From assembly GCA_021770445.1 (NCBI GenBank), contig JAETQY010000015.1, positions 20,287 through 84,286 of the forward strand: a DNA stretch of 64,000 nucleotides, in the 5' to 3' direction. This DNA is from Bacillota bacterium (GTDB lineage Bacteria > Bacillota > Clostridia > Oscillospirales > Oscillospiraceae). A model generated the notes under the pieces. The model was not told the origin of the DNA. It made no database searches and worked only from the letters and a program-made list of their open reading frames with translations. The translations under genes were made by a program, and so were the position numbers. Below, one piece after another: positions 45,918 through 53,895 of this stretch (positions are counted from its first letter, which is position 1; each line of letters starts with the position of its first letter).

Positions 45918-46682
45918 CTATTTCAGATAGTCTCTGGGGTCCACCGGCCGGCCGTCCAGGGTGGTCTCCAGGTGGACATGGGAATCCACGCCCACCTCGG
46001 CGATGGCGGAGGAGCCCACGGTGCCCAGCTCACCGCCGATGTCCACCTTGTCCCCGGCCTGGACGGTGACGTCCTCGGCCAGGTTGCAGTACCAGGACTT
46101 CAGGCCGCCGCCGTGGTCCACCACCACGGTGGTGCCCATCATGGCGTCAGTGTAGACCTGCTCCACGGTGCCCGCGCTGATGGACAGCACCTTCACGCCC
46201 TGGGCGGCGGCGATGTCCAGCCCGCCGTGGGTGCGCCAGTCCCCCATAGTGGGGTCCAGGGACAGGGCCTCCACGCTGTAGTCCCGGAGGATAGCCCCCT
46301 GTACCGGCCAGGTAAAGACCTTGGAGACGGTCTTGCCGCTCTCCTGGGTGTCCGGCTCAGGAGTGGTGTCCTTCACTGGCTCCGGGTCGTCCGGCTGGAC
46401 GGCGGGCGTGGGGTCCGGCTTGGTCTGGGGGCGGAGGTCAACGGCGGGGGAGTCCTCATCCGACCCGGGGACGGGAACAGAGGGCCGGCCGACGCTCTGG
46501 TCGGGGATGGTGACGGAGGCGCCGCCCCCCGCCGGCTCGGTGGGATGGGTGCCCTTTACAACGGTCTGGAGCAGATAATAGCCCGAAATTCCTATGGTGG
46601 CGACACACAGGAACAGGACTATGTAAAAGCCCTTTCCCATGGCGAAGTCGCCCAGTTTTCTCCAAAAGCTCTGGTTTTTCAA
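45918..46682 (-). CDS. M23 family metallopeptidase, membrane-anchored (SpoIIQ-like)
   Basis: 254 residues. A short cytoplasmic N-terminus is followed by one membrane helix (GFYIVLFLCVATIGISGYYLL), a low-complexity Pro/Asp/Thr linker, and a C-terminal LytM domain. Zinc ligands are visible: HGGLD near residue 150 and HVHLE near the end. The domain order fits SpoIIQ, which joins SpoIIIAH between mother cell and forespore; a general cell-wall hydrolase is the alternative. The start is TTG 46682 with GGAGGTGG upstream. Confidence 0.82.
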   Translation of the reverse strand: MKNQSFWRKLGDFAMGKGFYIVLFLCVATIGISGYYLLQTVVKGTHPTEPAGGGASVTIPDQSVGRPSVPVPGSDEDSPAVDLRPQTKPDPTPAVQPDDPEPVKDTTPEPDTQESGKTVSKVFTWPVQGAILRDYSVEALSLDPTMGDWRTHGGLDIAAAQGVKVLSISAGTVEQVYTDAMMGTTVVVDHGGGLKSWYCNLAEDVTVQAGDKVDIGGELGTVGSSAIAEVGVDSHVHLETTLDGRPVDPRDYLK

Positions 46683-46756
46683 AAAACCACCTCCGAAGCC
46701 TATTTTGGACAGCCCTGGGGATGGTTATACATGGAGAGCAAAAATTTTCCCGCCCC

Positions 46757-46785
46757 TTGCAAAAAGGTGGAGAATGGATTACAAT
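46757..46785 (+). promoter_or_regulatory. Promoter of rpiB
   Basis: TTGCAA, 17-bp spacer, TACAAT, 25 bases before the rpiB start codon. Confidence 0.65.
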
Positions 46786-46810
46786 GGGGAAAAAACAGGA
46801 GGAATTGCTT

Positions 46811-47248
46811 ATGATCGCTATTGCGTCTGACCATGGAGGTTATTTGCTGAAGGAACACATCAAGGCCTATCTGGCCGCCAAGGGCATTACCTGCGAGGAC
46901 TTCGGCACCGAGAGCACCGAGAGCTGTGATTACCCCATCTTCGGGGCCGCCGCCGCCCGGGCGGTGGCAGAGGGCCGGTGCGAGCGGGGCATCGTCATCT
47001 GTACCACCGGCATCGGCATCTCCATCACGGCCAACAAGGTACACGGCATCCGCTGCGCCCTGTGCGGCGATGTGGTGTCCGCCGAGCTTACCCGCCGCCA
47101 CAACGACGCCAATATGCTGGCCCTGGGGGCGGGCGTCACCGGCGTGATGACCGCCGAACGCATCGTGGACGCCTTCCTCAACACCGAGTTCGAGGGCGGC
47201 CGCCACGAGCGCCGGGTGGGCCTGATGATGGACATTGAAAAAGAGTGA
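46811..47248 (+). CDS. rpiB: Ribose-5-phosphate isomerase B
   Basis: 145 residues of the RpiB/LacA/LacB family, interconverting ribose-5-P and ribulose-5-P. The signature regions are MIAIASDHGGYLLKEHI, CTTGIGISITANKVHGIRCAL (the catalytic Cys is probably in GIVICTTG) and RRHNDANMLALGAG. I chose ATG 46811 because CAGGAGG lies just upstream; the track start adds 30 non-homologous residues over the promoter. Monocistronic. Confidence 0.93.
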   Translation: MIAIASDHGGYLLKEHIKAYLAAKGITCEDFGTESTESCDYPIFGAAAARAVAEGRCERGIVICTTGIGISITANKVHGIRCALCGDVVSAELTRRHNDANMLALGAGVTGVMTAERIVDAFLNTEFEGGRHERRVGLMMDIEKE

Positions 47249-47256
47249 AATTTGCT

Positions 47257-47281
47257 CTTGTATCTTTCGTCGAACTGTGCT
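47257..47281 (+). repeat. 25-bp direct repeat, copy 1
   Basis: 24 of 25 bases match copy 2 at 47566-47590; the core is CGTCGAACTGTGCT. It lies directly after rpiB, upstream of the 44-aa gene. TTGTAT with a 17-bp spacer and TGAAAT gives a weak promoter reading. Confidence 0.8.
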
Positions 47282-47312
47282 GAAATAAATTCGGCAATAT
47301 GGCCTGTTCTGC

Positions 47313-47341
47313 TTTACAAGCACAAGTCTTTACGATATAAT
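47313..47341 (+). promoter_or_regulatory. Promoter of the 44-aa protein gene
   Basis: TTTACA, 17-bp spacer, TATAAT (perfect -10), about 50 bases before the start codon. Confidence 0.65.
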
Positions 47342-47392
47342 ATTTTTATACCAAAACACACAAGATATAATATGATAAGAGGAGGTATCACA

Positions 47393-47527
47393 ATGAACAT
47401 GCAGGAGAACGCCCGGCTGATCCTGGGCCTCCGCTCTGCTGGGTGGAGTGAGAAGAAGATCAACGACTTTATCCTCTTTATTGAATCCGGAGAGGAGCAG
47501 TACCGTCCAAAAGCCACAGAGGAGTAA
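47393..47527 (+). CDS. 44-aa conserved-looking small protein
   Basis: MNMQENARLILGLRSAGWSE continues into an acidic amphipathic C-terminus; there is no membrane segment or Cys. I chose the ATG at 47393 because AGAGGAGGT sits 6-7 bases upstream and a perfect -10 precedes it; the ORF track extends the frame upstream through the promoter. It has its own promoter and a hairpin after it, so it looks like a real independently transcribed gene. I do not recognise a family. Confidence 0.72.
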   Translation: MNMQENARLILGLRSAGWSEKKINDFILFIESGEEQYRPKATEE

Positions 47528-47530
47528 GAA

Positions 47531-47565
47531 AAGGGCCGCCTTTGTTGGGCGGCCCTAAAAATTTC
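47531..47565 (+). terminator. Hairpin after the 44-aa gene
   Basis: GGGCCGCC pairs with GGCGGCCC around 7 bases, then TAAAAATTTCC. The T tail is short, so termination may be partial. Confidence 0.5.
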
Positions 47566-47590
47566 CTTGTATCTTCCGTCGAACTGTGCT
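47566..47590 (+). repeat. 25-bp direct repeat, copy 2 (with promoter)
   Basis: 24 of 25 identical to copy 1 at 47257-47281. Here TTGTAT, a 17-bp spacer and TATAGT (47590-47595) make a credible promoter for the WG-repeat gene. CGTCGAA inside differs by one base from the Spo0A box TGTCGAA. Confidence 0.75.
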
Positions 47591-47595
47591 ATAGT

Positions 47596-47898
47596 AGGGC
47601 TACGAGGCAAATAAAGGCAGGACGTGGGGTGTTGCGACCACCCCGCGCCCCTATGCGGGAGCGTGTCCTCCCACACAACAGCATTGCTGCGCCAGCCCTC
47701 ATTATACCGGAAAGACCGCCCTTTTACAAGGGGCGGTTTGAGGGTTTGTGTCTGGATAAATGCGGTGTGGGGTCATTGATCCTGCGCCGCTTTTGTTTGT
47801 CTCGGCGGAAAACGCCCCGGAGGGCCGCGATTTCCCGCCCTCCGAGGGTATGTGCCGCTGAGATCATCCCCAAAAACAAAATGAGAGGAAGGAATTTT
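47596..47898 (+). promoter_or_regulatory. 300-base leader of the WG-repeat gene
   Basis: No convincing gene. It holds GC-rich inverted repeats, including ACCGCCC...GGGCGGT at 47715-47737 followed by a weak T-rich stretch (an attenuator-like hairpin), and GGAGGG/CCCTCC near 47830-47845. It ends in AGAGGAAGGAATTTT before the ATG. Confidence 0.4.
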
Positions 47899-49815
47899 AT
47901 GAAAAAGAAAGCCCTGTCCCTCGCGCTGGCCCTGGTGATGTGCTTGGGGCTGGCCGTTCCGGCCTTCGCGGAGTATACTGTGACCGAGGTCATTCCCTGC
48001 AAGTATAACGCTGCGTATGACTTTTCCGAGGGCCTGGCGGTGGTGTGGGAAGGTGACAAGAAGGGTTACATCGACAAGACAGGCAGGATGGTCCTTTCCT
48101 GCGACGAGTATCGTTCGATAGAGAATTTCTCCGAGGGATTGGCGCGGGTGCGGCGGGATGGCAAGTGGGGTTACATTGATAAAACGGGCCAGGAGGTCAT
48201 CCCCTGCAAGTATGCCTATGCGAAGGATTTTTCCCATGGTGCGGCGCAGGTGCATATTGAGAACGGCAATTATGGTTTCATCGACAAGACGGGCCGGGAG
48301 GTGACGCCTATCAAGTATACCGGTTCGGCTGTAATGTTTATGGGGGATCTTGAAATAAGCGGAGGCCCGGATACTTTCCACGAGGGCCTGGGGGCGGTGC
48401 ATGTTGGAGGAGACGACGACCGCAAATATGGTTTCGTTGATGAGGCAGGCCGGGAGGTGGTGCCTTGCAAGTATGATAATGTAGGATATTTCTCCGAGGG
48501 CCTGGCGGCGGTGTGGCAAGGCGACAAGATGGGTTTCATCGACAAGACGGGCCGGGAGGTTATTCCTTGCAAGTATGAATATAAAGAAGTATACGATTTC
48601 CATGGGGGCCTGGCGCAAGTGTCTCTGGACCTGGACAAATGTGGTCTCATCGACAAGACGGGCCGAGTGGTCCTTCCCCTCAAATATGATCTCAGAGGGG
48701 AGTTCTCCGAGGGCTTGGTGTGGATGTATCAGGGCGGCAAGTATAGCTGCATCGACCAGACGGGCCGTGAGGTCATTCCCCCCATAAAATATGACTTCGC
48801 GAGAGAATTCTCCGAGGGCATGGCGGTGGTGGGCTTTGGAGATATCTTCAAATCCATCCCCTACAAATATGGTTACATCGACAAGACGGGCCGGGAGATC
48901 GTGCCCTGCAAGTATGATGAGGCGAGAGCTTTCCACGACGGCATGGCGATAGTGAGCGTTGGAGCATACGACACCAGAAAATTTGGTTTCATCGATAAGA
49001 CGGGCCGGGAGGTCGTGCCCCCCAAATATGATTCCGTACGGGATTTCTCTGATGGCCTGGCGCAGGTGAGACTGAACGGCAAGTATGGTTATATTGACAA
49101 GACAGGCCGGGAAGTCGTGCCCCTCATATATGATTCCGTGAGTCCTGTAGATGATTTTTCCGATGGCGTGATGAAAGTGGGTGTTGGGGAATACAACGTC
49201 AACAGAAAATGTGGTTATATTGACAAGACGGGCCGGGAAGTCGTGCCCTGCGCGTATGACGACGTAGGCAAGCTCTCTGAGGGCATGGTGTGGGTGAGAC
49301 AGAACTACAAATACGGCTTTATTTCCGTCAGCGGAATCCCCGTCGAGCCGGACCCAGAGCCCACTACCCCCGTCCAGCCCCAGCAGCCCGCCGCTGAGAC
49401 AATCGCCAACCCCACCAACGACAAGCTGGAGGTAAACGGCGCGGCGCAGAATCCCACCGTGTACAAGATCGGCGGCAGCAACTATTTTAAGATTCGCGAC
49501 GTGGCGGCGGTGCTCAACGGCACCGGGAAGCAGTTTGCCGTGGGCTACAGCGGCGGCAAGGTGACGGTCACCTCCGGCCAGCCCTACGAGGCCACCGGCA
49601 AGGAGCTGGCCGGCGCCCCGGCGGCGGCCAAGGAGGCCTCCCCCTCCAACGACGCCATCGTCATCGACGGCGTGGAGACCAGCCTGACCGTCTACAAGAT
49701 CGGCGGCAGCAACTACTTCAAGCTCCGGGACCTGGGCAAGGCCCTGAACTTCTATGTGGGCTGGGAAGCCGGCCAGGGCGTGTACATCGAGACCGACAAG
49801 CCCTACAGCAAATAA
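47899..49815 (+). CDS. Secreted WG-repeat protein with C-terminal stalk domains
   Basis: 638 residues. Signal peptide (MKKKALSLALALVMCLGLAVPAFA), then about a dozen WG repeats of 30-45 residues built on FSEGLA-V and GYIDKTGREVVPCKYD, which form beta-rich propeller-like or solenoid surfaces. The C-terminus has two copies of a stalk/copper-amine-oxidase-N-like motif (YKIGGSNYFKIRDVAAVLNG and YKIGGSNYFKLRDLGKALN). I chose the ATG at 47899 for its RBS and signal peptide. Ligand unknown; WG proteins are common on gut Clostridia surfaces. Confidence 0.88.
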   Translation: MKKKALSLALALVMCLGLAVPAFAEYTVTEVIPCKYNAAYDFSEGLAVVWEGDKKGYIDKTGRMVLSCDEYRSIENFSEGLARVRRDGKWGYIDKTGQEVIPCKYAYAKDFSHGAAQVHIENGNYGFIDKTGREVTPIKYTGSAVMFMGDLEISGGPDTFHEGLGAVHVGGDDDRKYGFVDEAGREVVPCKYDNVGYFSEGLAAVWQGDKMGFIDKTGREVIPCKYEYKEVYDFHGGLAQVSLDLDKCGLIDKTGRVVLPLKYDLRGEFSEGLVWMYQGGKYSCIDQTGREVIPPIKYDFAREFSEGMAVVGFGDIFKSIPYKYGYIDKTGREIVPCKYDEARAFHDGMAIVSVGAYDTRKFGFIDKTGREVVPPKYDSVRDFSDGLAQVRLNGKYGYIDKTGREVVPLIYDSVSPVDDFSDGVMKVGVGEYNVNRKCGYIDKTGREVVPCAYDDVGKLSEGMVWVRQNYKYGFISVSGIPVEPDPEPTTPVQPQQPAAETIANPTNDKLEVNGAAQNPTVYKIGGSNYFKIRDVAAVLNGTGKQFAVGYSGGKVTVTSGQPYEATGKELAGAPAAAKEASPSNDAIVIDGVETSLTVYKIGGSNYFKLRDLGKALNFYVGWEAGQGVYIETDKPYSK

Positions 49816-49828
49816 ATTGGACAATTGG

Positions 49829-49862
49829 ACGGCTCGCCCCCAGTGGGGCGGGCCGTTTTTTG
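49829..49862 (+). terminator. Terminator of the WG-repeat gene
   Basis: CGCCCC pairs with GGGGCG (extended by GGC/GCC) around CAGT, then GTTTTTTG. Confidence 0.82.
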
Positions 49863-49899
49863 CCTTTGCGCCAAAAGGAGAAATTTTTCAAAAAAACTC

Positions 49900-49928
49900 T
49901 TGACACACACGGCTGAGTGTTGTATGAT
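49900..49928 (+). promoter_or_regulatory. Promoter of the S10 ribosomal protein operon
   Basis: TTGACA, 17-bp spacer, TATGAT: a strong sigma-A match about 270 bases before rpsJ, as expected for a highly expressed operon. Confidence 0.82.
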
Positions 49929-49934
49929 AACGGG

Positions 49935-50200
49935 GCGTCTGTGAGGACGCAGTCTGCGATGATGCGGGAGATTGCGGCGAAAGCCGGTAACTTCCGCGGA
50001 GTATGTCCGACGATCGGGCGGCTGAGCGAGTGCTGTACACGGCGTATATCGCCGGGTACGGTAAAAACCGGCCTGTCACTGTGCCGGTTTTTTCGTGGCC
50101 TGGAGTGATACGCACGAAAGCGTGTAACAAAAACGCTCACCGTACGAAGGACGAGCAAGACCCGAAAACTCAACTTCGTATTTAAGGAGGAAACACCCAC
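49935..50200 (+). promoter_or_regulatory. Structured leader of the S10 operon with attenuator
   Basis: No gene. The leader holds AAAAACCGGC/GCCGGTTTTT, a 10-bp stem with a T run at 50063-50093, which looks like an intrinsic terminator about 107 bases before rpsJ. An upstream GCCGGT (49984-49989) could pair with ACCGGC of that stem as an antiterminator. Further stems ACGC/GCGT near 50110-50123 and TACGAAG/CTTCGTA close to the RBS follow. It is probably a ribosomal-protein or growth-responsive attenuator. Confidence 0.6.
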
Positions 50201-50512
50201 ATGGCTCAGAAAGAAATGATCCGCATCCGCCTCAAGGCCTATGACCACCAGCTCATCGACCAGAGCGCCGAGAAGATCGTGGAGACCGCCAAGCGTACCG
50301 GCTCCAGCGTCTCCGGTCCCATCCCCCTGCCCACCAAGAAAGAGGTGGTCACCATCCTGCGGGCCGTCCACAAGTATAAGGACAGCCGCGAGCAGTTCGA
50401 GCGCCGCATCCACAAGCGCCTGATCGACGTTGTGAAGCCCTCCCCCAAGACCGTGGAGGCCCTGATGTCCCTGGAGCTGCCGGCCGGCGTGGAGATCGAA
50501 ATTAAGCTGTAA
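50201..50512 (+). CDS. rpsJ: 30S ribosomal protein S10
   Basis: 103 residues of normal length, with the conserved [21 protein letters not shown] and [10 protein letters not shown]-like C-terminal region. uS10 is part of the 30S head and also takes part in antitermination (NusE). It is the first gene of the S10 operon, after the attenuator leader, with AAGGAGG upstream. The gap to rplC (about 220 bases) is unusually long and holds a structured repeat. Confidence 0.97.
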   Translation: MAQKEMIRIRLKAYDHQLIDQSAEKIVETAKRTGSSVSGPIPLPTKKEVVTILRAVHKYKDSREQFERRIHKRLIDVVKPSPKTVEALMSLELPAGVEIEIKL

Positions 50513-50543
50513 GGCCCCGGCGCATAACCCTGTTGTACCCGCG

Positions 50544-50712
50544 GTCCGCCGCGTTTTGAGGCGGACGGGTCAAGTCGGCAATAAGCCAAATGCGAGCCCA
50601 GCGAAGCGGGTCGCATTTGGAGAGGAGGAGCAAGGGAGCGAGCGCAGTTTTCGCCGTCAGGCGGAAACGGAGTTGAGCGGACTTTGCGACGACGAGCCGA
50701 CCAATAACCTTT
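50544..50712 (+). repeat. Structured intergenic element, copy A (rpsJ-rplC)
   Basis: Hairpin GTCCGCC/GGCGGAC, then a long hairpin CAAATGCGA...TCGCATTTG (50587-50619) with inner GCCCAGCGAAGCGGG, then GGAGAGGAGGAGC (50619-50631), another hairpin TTTTCGCC/GGCGGAAA, and GCGACGACGAG (50686-50696). Copy B at 63341-63510 has the same order and spacing. The element sits inside the S10 operon, so it is transcribed. Confidence 0.8.
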
Positions 50713-50731
50713 ATTAGGAGGAAAATCCGAA

Positions 50732-51460
50732 ATGGAGAAAGCGATCATCGGCAAAAAGATCGGCATGACCCAGATCTTCGATGAAGCCGGCCGGGTGGTG
50801 CCCGTCACCCTGATCCAGGCTGGCCCCTGCACCGTGGTGCAGAAGAAGACCGCCGAGAAGGATGGCTACGAGGCCATCCAGCTGGGCTACCAGGAGACCC
50901 CCGAGCGCAAGCTCACCAAGCCTGAGATCGGCCACCAGAAGAAGGCCGGCCTCACCGAGTACAAGAAGGTCCTCAAGGAGTTCGCTTTGAAGGACTGCTC
51001 CAAGTACGAGGTGGGCGACGTGCTTACCGCCAACGTCTTCGCCGCCGGCGACTACGTGGACGTGACCGGCACCAGCAAGGGCCACGGCTTCCAGGGCGTT
51101 GTCAAGCGCCACGGCGCGGCCGTCAAGCGCAACACCCACGGCGGCGGCCCTGTCCACCGCCATCAGGGCTCTCTGGGCCCCGGCACCACCCCCGGCCACA
51201 TCGCCAAGGGGCGTGACGGCGCCGGCCAGATGGGCAATGTTCAGGTCACCGTTCAGAAGCTGGACGTGGTCCAGGTGGACGAGGAGCTGGGCCTGATCGC
51301 AGTCCGGGGCGCTGTTCCCGGCCCCAAGGGCGGCATCGTCTATCTGAAGAACACCGTCAAGACCATTATTGAGAAGCACGCCACCGAAGGCGGCCGTGTC
51401 AACCCGCAGAAGCAGTCCGCTCGTGTCAACCCGCAGAAGGCTTCCGCCCGCAACAAGTAA
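50732..51460 (+). CDS. rplC: 50S ribosomal protein L3
   Basis: 242 residues, slightly longer than typical (about 210) because of a basic tail with a tandem RVNPQK repeat at the C-terminus. Conserved segments are KIGMTQIFDEAGRVVPVT and the loop reaching the peptidyl transferase centre (GSLGPGTTPGHIAKGR). uL3 is an early assembly protein. RBS AGGAGGAAAA. Confidence 0.97.
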   Translation: MEKAIIGKKIGMTQIFDEAGRVVPVTLIQAGPCTVVQKKTAEKDGYEAIQLGYQETPERKLTKPEIGHQKKAGLTEYKKVLKEFALKDCSKYEVGDVLTANVFAAGDYVDVTGTSKGHGFQGVVKRHGAAVKRNTHGGGPVHRHQGSLGPGTTPGHIAKGRDGAGQMGNVQVTVQKLDVVQVDEELGLIAVRGAVPGPKGGIVYLKNTVKTIIEKHATEGGRVNPQKQSARVNPQKASARNK

Positions 51461-51479
51461 GGAAAGGAGAGATTGAGTT

Positions 51480-52100
51480 ATGCCTAAAGCGAACCTTTAT
51501 GATATGGCTGGTAAGCAGATCGGCGAGATCGAGCTCTCCGAGGCCATCTTCGGCATCGAGCCCAACCAGGCCGTGGTCCATGAGGCCGTCAAGAGCCACC
51601 TGGGCAACTGCCGTCAGGGCACCCAGAGCGCTCTGACCCGTGCGGAAGTCTCCGGCGGCGGCAAGAAGCCCTGGCGTCAGAAGGGCACCGGCCACGCCCG
51701 TCAGGGCTCCACCCGGGCCCCCCAGTGGACCCACGGCGGCATTGTGTTTGCCCCCAAGCCCCGCAGCTACCGCACCAGCCTGAACAAGAAGGCCCGCCGT
51801 TTAGCCCTCAAGTCCGCCCTGTCCGCCAAGGCCGCCGCCGGCAACGTGCTGGTGGTGGACGGCCTGAAGCTGGACGAGGTCAAGACCAAGGCCATGCAGA
51901 CCTTCCTCAACGCCATCGAGGCCGGTAAGCCCGTGGTGATTACCCCCGAGGTGGACAAGAACGTGGTGCTCTCCAGCCGGAACATCCCCGGCGTGGTCAC
52001 CACCACCGCCAAGGTCCTCAGCGTCTACGACATCGTCAACGCCAAGCAGCTGGTCATCGACAAGGCTGCCCTGGCCATCATCGAGGAGGTGTATGCGTAA
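51480..52100 (+). CDS. rplD: 50S ribosomal protein L4
   Basis: 206 residues, normal length. The extended loop that lines the exit tunnel contains [19 protein letters not shown]. In E. coli L4 represses the S10 operon; here the leader before rpsJ is the place such control would act, though this is not established for Clostridia. Its stop overlaps the rplW start. Confidence 0.97.
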   Translation: MPKANLYDMAGKQIGEIELSEAIFGIEPNQAVVHEAVKSHLGNCRQGTQSALTRAEVSGGGKKPWRQKGTGHARQGSTRAPQWTHGGIVFAPKPRSYRTSLNKKARRLALKSALSAKAAAGNVLVVDGLKLDEVKTKAMQTFLNAIEAGKPVVITPEVDKNVVLSSRNIPGVVTTTAKVLSVYDIVNAKQLVIDKAALAIIEEVYA

Positions 52101-52396
52101 TGGCTACCGCCTATGATATCATCAAGCGCCCCATCATCACTGAGCAGTCTATGGAGCAGACCGAGATGAAGCGCTACACCTTTGAGGTTGCCAAGACCGC
52201 CAATAAGATCGAGATCGCCAAGGCGGTGGAGGAGATCTTCGGCGTGAAGGTGGCCAAGGTGAACACCCTGAACATGCAGGGGAAGGAGAAGCGGATGGGT
52301 GCCCGTCCCGCCGGCCGTCGGCCCAGCTGGAAGAAGGCCATGGTCACCCTGACCGCTGACTCCAAGTCCATCGAGTTCTTCGAGGGTATGGTGTAA
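52100..52396 (+). CDS. rplW: 50S ribosomal protein L23
   Basis: 98 residues, with [14 protein letters not shown] at the N-terminus and [14 protein letters not shown] as the basic loop. uL23 lies at the tunnel exit and docks trigger factor and SRP. It overlaps rplD by one base (TAATG). Confidence 0.97.
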   Translation: MATAYDIIKRPIITEQSMEQTEMKRYTFEVAKTANKIEIAKAVEEIFGVKVAKVNTLNMQGKEKRMGARPAGRRPSWKKAMVTLTADSKSIEFFEGMV

Positions 52397-52410
52397 GGAG
52401 GAATTGAGAA

Positions 52411-53244
52411 ATGGCTATTAAGACTTATAAGCCCACAACCCCCTCCCGCCGTCACATGACTGTGTCCGCCTTCGAGGGGATCGACAAGAAGGCCAAGCCC
52501 GAGCGCGCCCTCACCGAGGTGCTGAAAAAGCACGCGGGCCGCAACAGCTACGGCCGCATCACCGTCCGCCACCACGGCGGCGGCAACAAGCAGAAGTACC
52601 GCATCATCGACTTCAAGCGGGACAAAGAGGGCAAGGCCACCGTGCTGAATCTCCAGTACGACCCCAACCGCTCCGCCAACATCGCCCTTATCCAGTATGA
52701 GGACGGGGAGAAGCGCTATATCCTGGCCCCCAACGGCCTGAAGGCCGGCCACGTCATCATGACCGGCCCCGACGCCGATATCCTGCCCGGCAACTGCCTG
52801 CCCATCGCCAACATCCCCGTGGGCGAGACCATCCACTGCATTGAGCTCTACCCCGGCAAGGGGGCCCAGCTGGTCCGGGCCGCCGGTGTGGCCGCCCAGC
52901 TGATGGCCAAGGAGAACGGCATGGCTCAGGTCCGTCTGCCCTCCGGGGAGGTCCGCCTCGTCCGTGAGAACTGCAAGGCCACCATCGGCCAGGTGGGCAA
53001 CACCGACTGGGCCAACATCCAGATCGGCAAGGCCGGCCGCAAGCGCCACATGGGTTGGCGGCCCACCGTCCGCGGCTCCGTCATGAACCCCTGCGACCAC
53101 CCCCACGGCGGCGGCGAGGGCAAGAGCCCGGTTGGCCGTCCCGGCCCCGTCACCCCCTGGGGCAAGCCGGCCCTGGGCTACAAGACCCGCAAGACCAAGA
53201 ACCGCACTGACAAGTTCATTGTCAAGCGCCGCAACAGCAAGTAA
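52411..53244 (+). CDS. rplB: 50S ribosomal protein L2
   Basis: 277 residues, standard. The C-terminal [16 protein letters not shown] loop carries the conserved His near the peptidyl transferase centre. RBS AAGGAGG. Intact and well conserved. Confidence 0.98.
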   Translation: MAIKTYKPTTPSRRHMTVSAFEGIDKKAKPERALTEVLKKHAGRNSYGRITVRHHGGGNKQKYRIIDFKRDKEGKATVLNLQYDPNRSANIALIQYEDGEKRYILAPNGLKAGHVIMTGPDADILPGNCLPIANIPVGETIHCIELYPGKGAQLVRAAGVAAQLMAKENGMAQVRLPSGEVRLVRENCKATIGQVGNTDWANIQIGKAGRKRHMGWRPTVRGSVMNPCDHPHGGGEGKSPVGRPGPVTPWGKPALGYKTRKTKNRTDKFIVKRRNSK

Positions 53245-53260
53245 GGAGGGAGTGTAGAAG

Positions 53261-53533
53261 ATGAGCAGAAGTATCAAGAAAGGCCCCTTTTGCGCCCCTG
53301 AGCTGCTGAAGCGGGTCGACGAGCTGAACAAAAAGAACGAGAAGAAGGTTCTGAAGACCTGGAGCCGCGCCTCCACCATCTTCCCCTCCTTCGTGGGACA
53401 CACCTTTGCTGTGCACGATGGCCGCAAGCACGTGCCCGTCTATGTCACCGAGGACATGGTGGGCCACAAGCTGGGCGAGTTCGTGCCCACCCGCACCTTC
53501 CGGGGTCACGCGGGCAGCAAGACCGGTAAGTAA
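53261..53533 (+). CDS. rpsS: 30S ribosomal protein S19
   Basis: 90 residues, normal. [10 protein letters not shown] at the N-terminus and [17 protein letters not shown] at the C-terminus are diagnostic of uS19, which binds S13 in the 30S head. Confidence 0.97.
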   Translation: MSRSIKKGPFCAPELLKRVDELNKKNEKKVLKTWSRASTIFPSFVGHTFAVHDGRKHVPVYVTEDMVGHKLGEFVPTRTFRGHAGSKTGK

Positions 53534-53547
53534 GGAGGAGAGACGAG

Positions 53548-53880
53548 ATGGAAGCAAAAGCCAACCTGAAATATCTGCGGATCTCTCCCCGTAAGGTGAA
53601 GATCGTCCTGGACCTGATCCGGGGCAAGGACGTGGCCACCGCCACCGCCATCCTGATGCAGACCCCCAAGGCCGCCTCTGAGCCCGTGCTCAAGCTGCTG
53701 AAGAGCGCCGCCGCCAACGCGGAGAACAACCACCAGATGGACCCTGAGAAGCTGTACGTGTCCGCCTGCTACGCCAACCCCGGCCCCATCATCAAGCGCA
53801 TCATGCCCCGGGCCCAGGGCCGTGCTTACCGGATCAACAAGCGTACCTCTCACGTCACCATCGCCGTGAGCGAGCGCTAA
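53548..53880 (+). CDS. rplV: 50S ribosomal protein L22
   Basis: 110 residues with [18 protein letters not shown] and the tunnel hairpin region [16 protein letters not shown]. uL22 contacts all domains of 23S rRNA and lines the exit tunnel. Normal length. Confidence 0.97.
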   Translation: MEAKANLKYLRISPRKVKIVLDLIRGKDVATATAILMQTPKAASEPVLKLLKSAAANAENNHQMDPEKLYVSACYANPGPIIKRIMPRAQGRAYRINKRTSHVTIAVSER

Positions 53881-53895
53881 GGGAGGAGGAACGAT

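Noticed and set aside
47899-49330. CRISPR-like repeats near 48-49.3 kb
   Set aside because: The repeats are codon-phased WG-domain units of variable length inside one open frame, not identical repeats with spacers.
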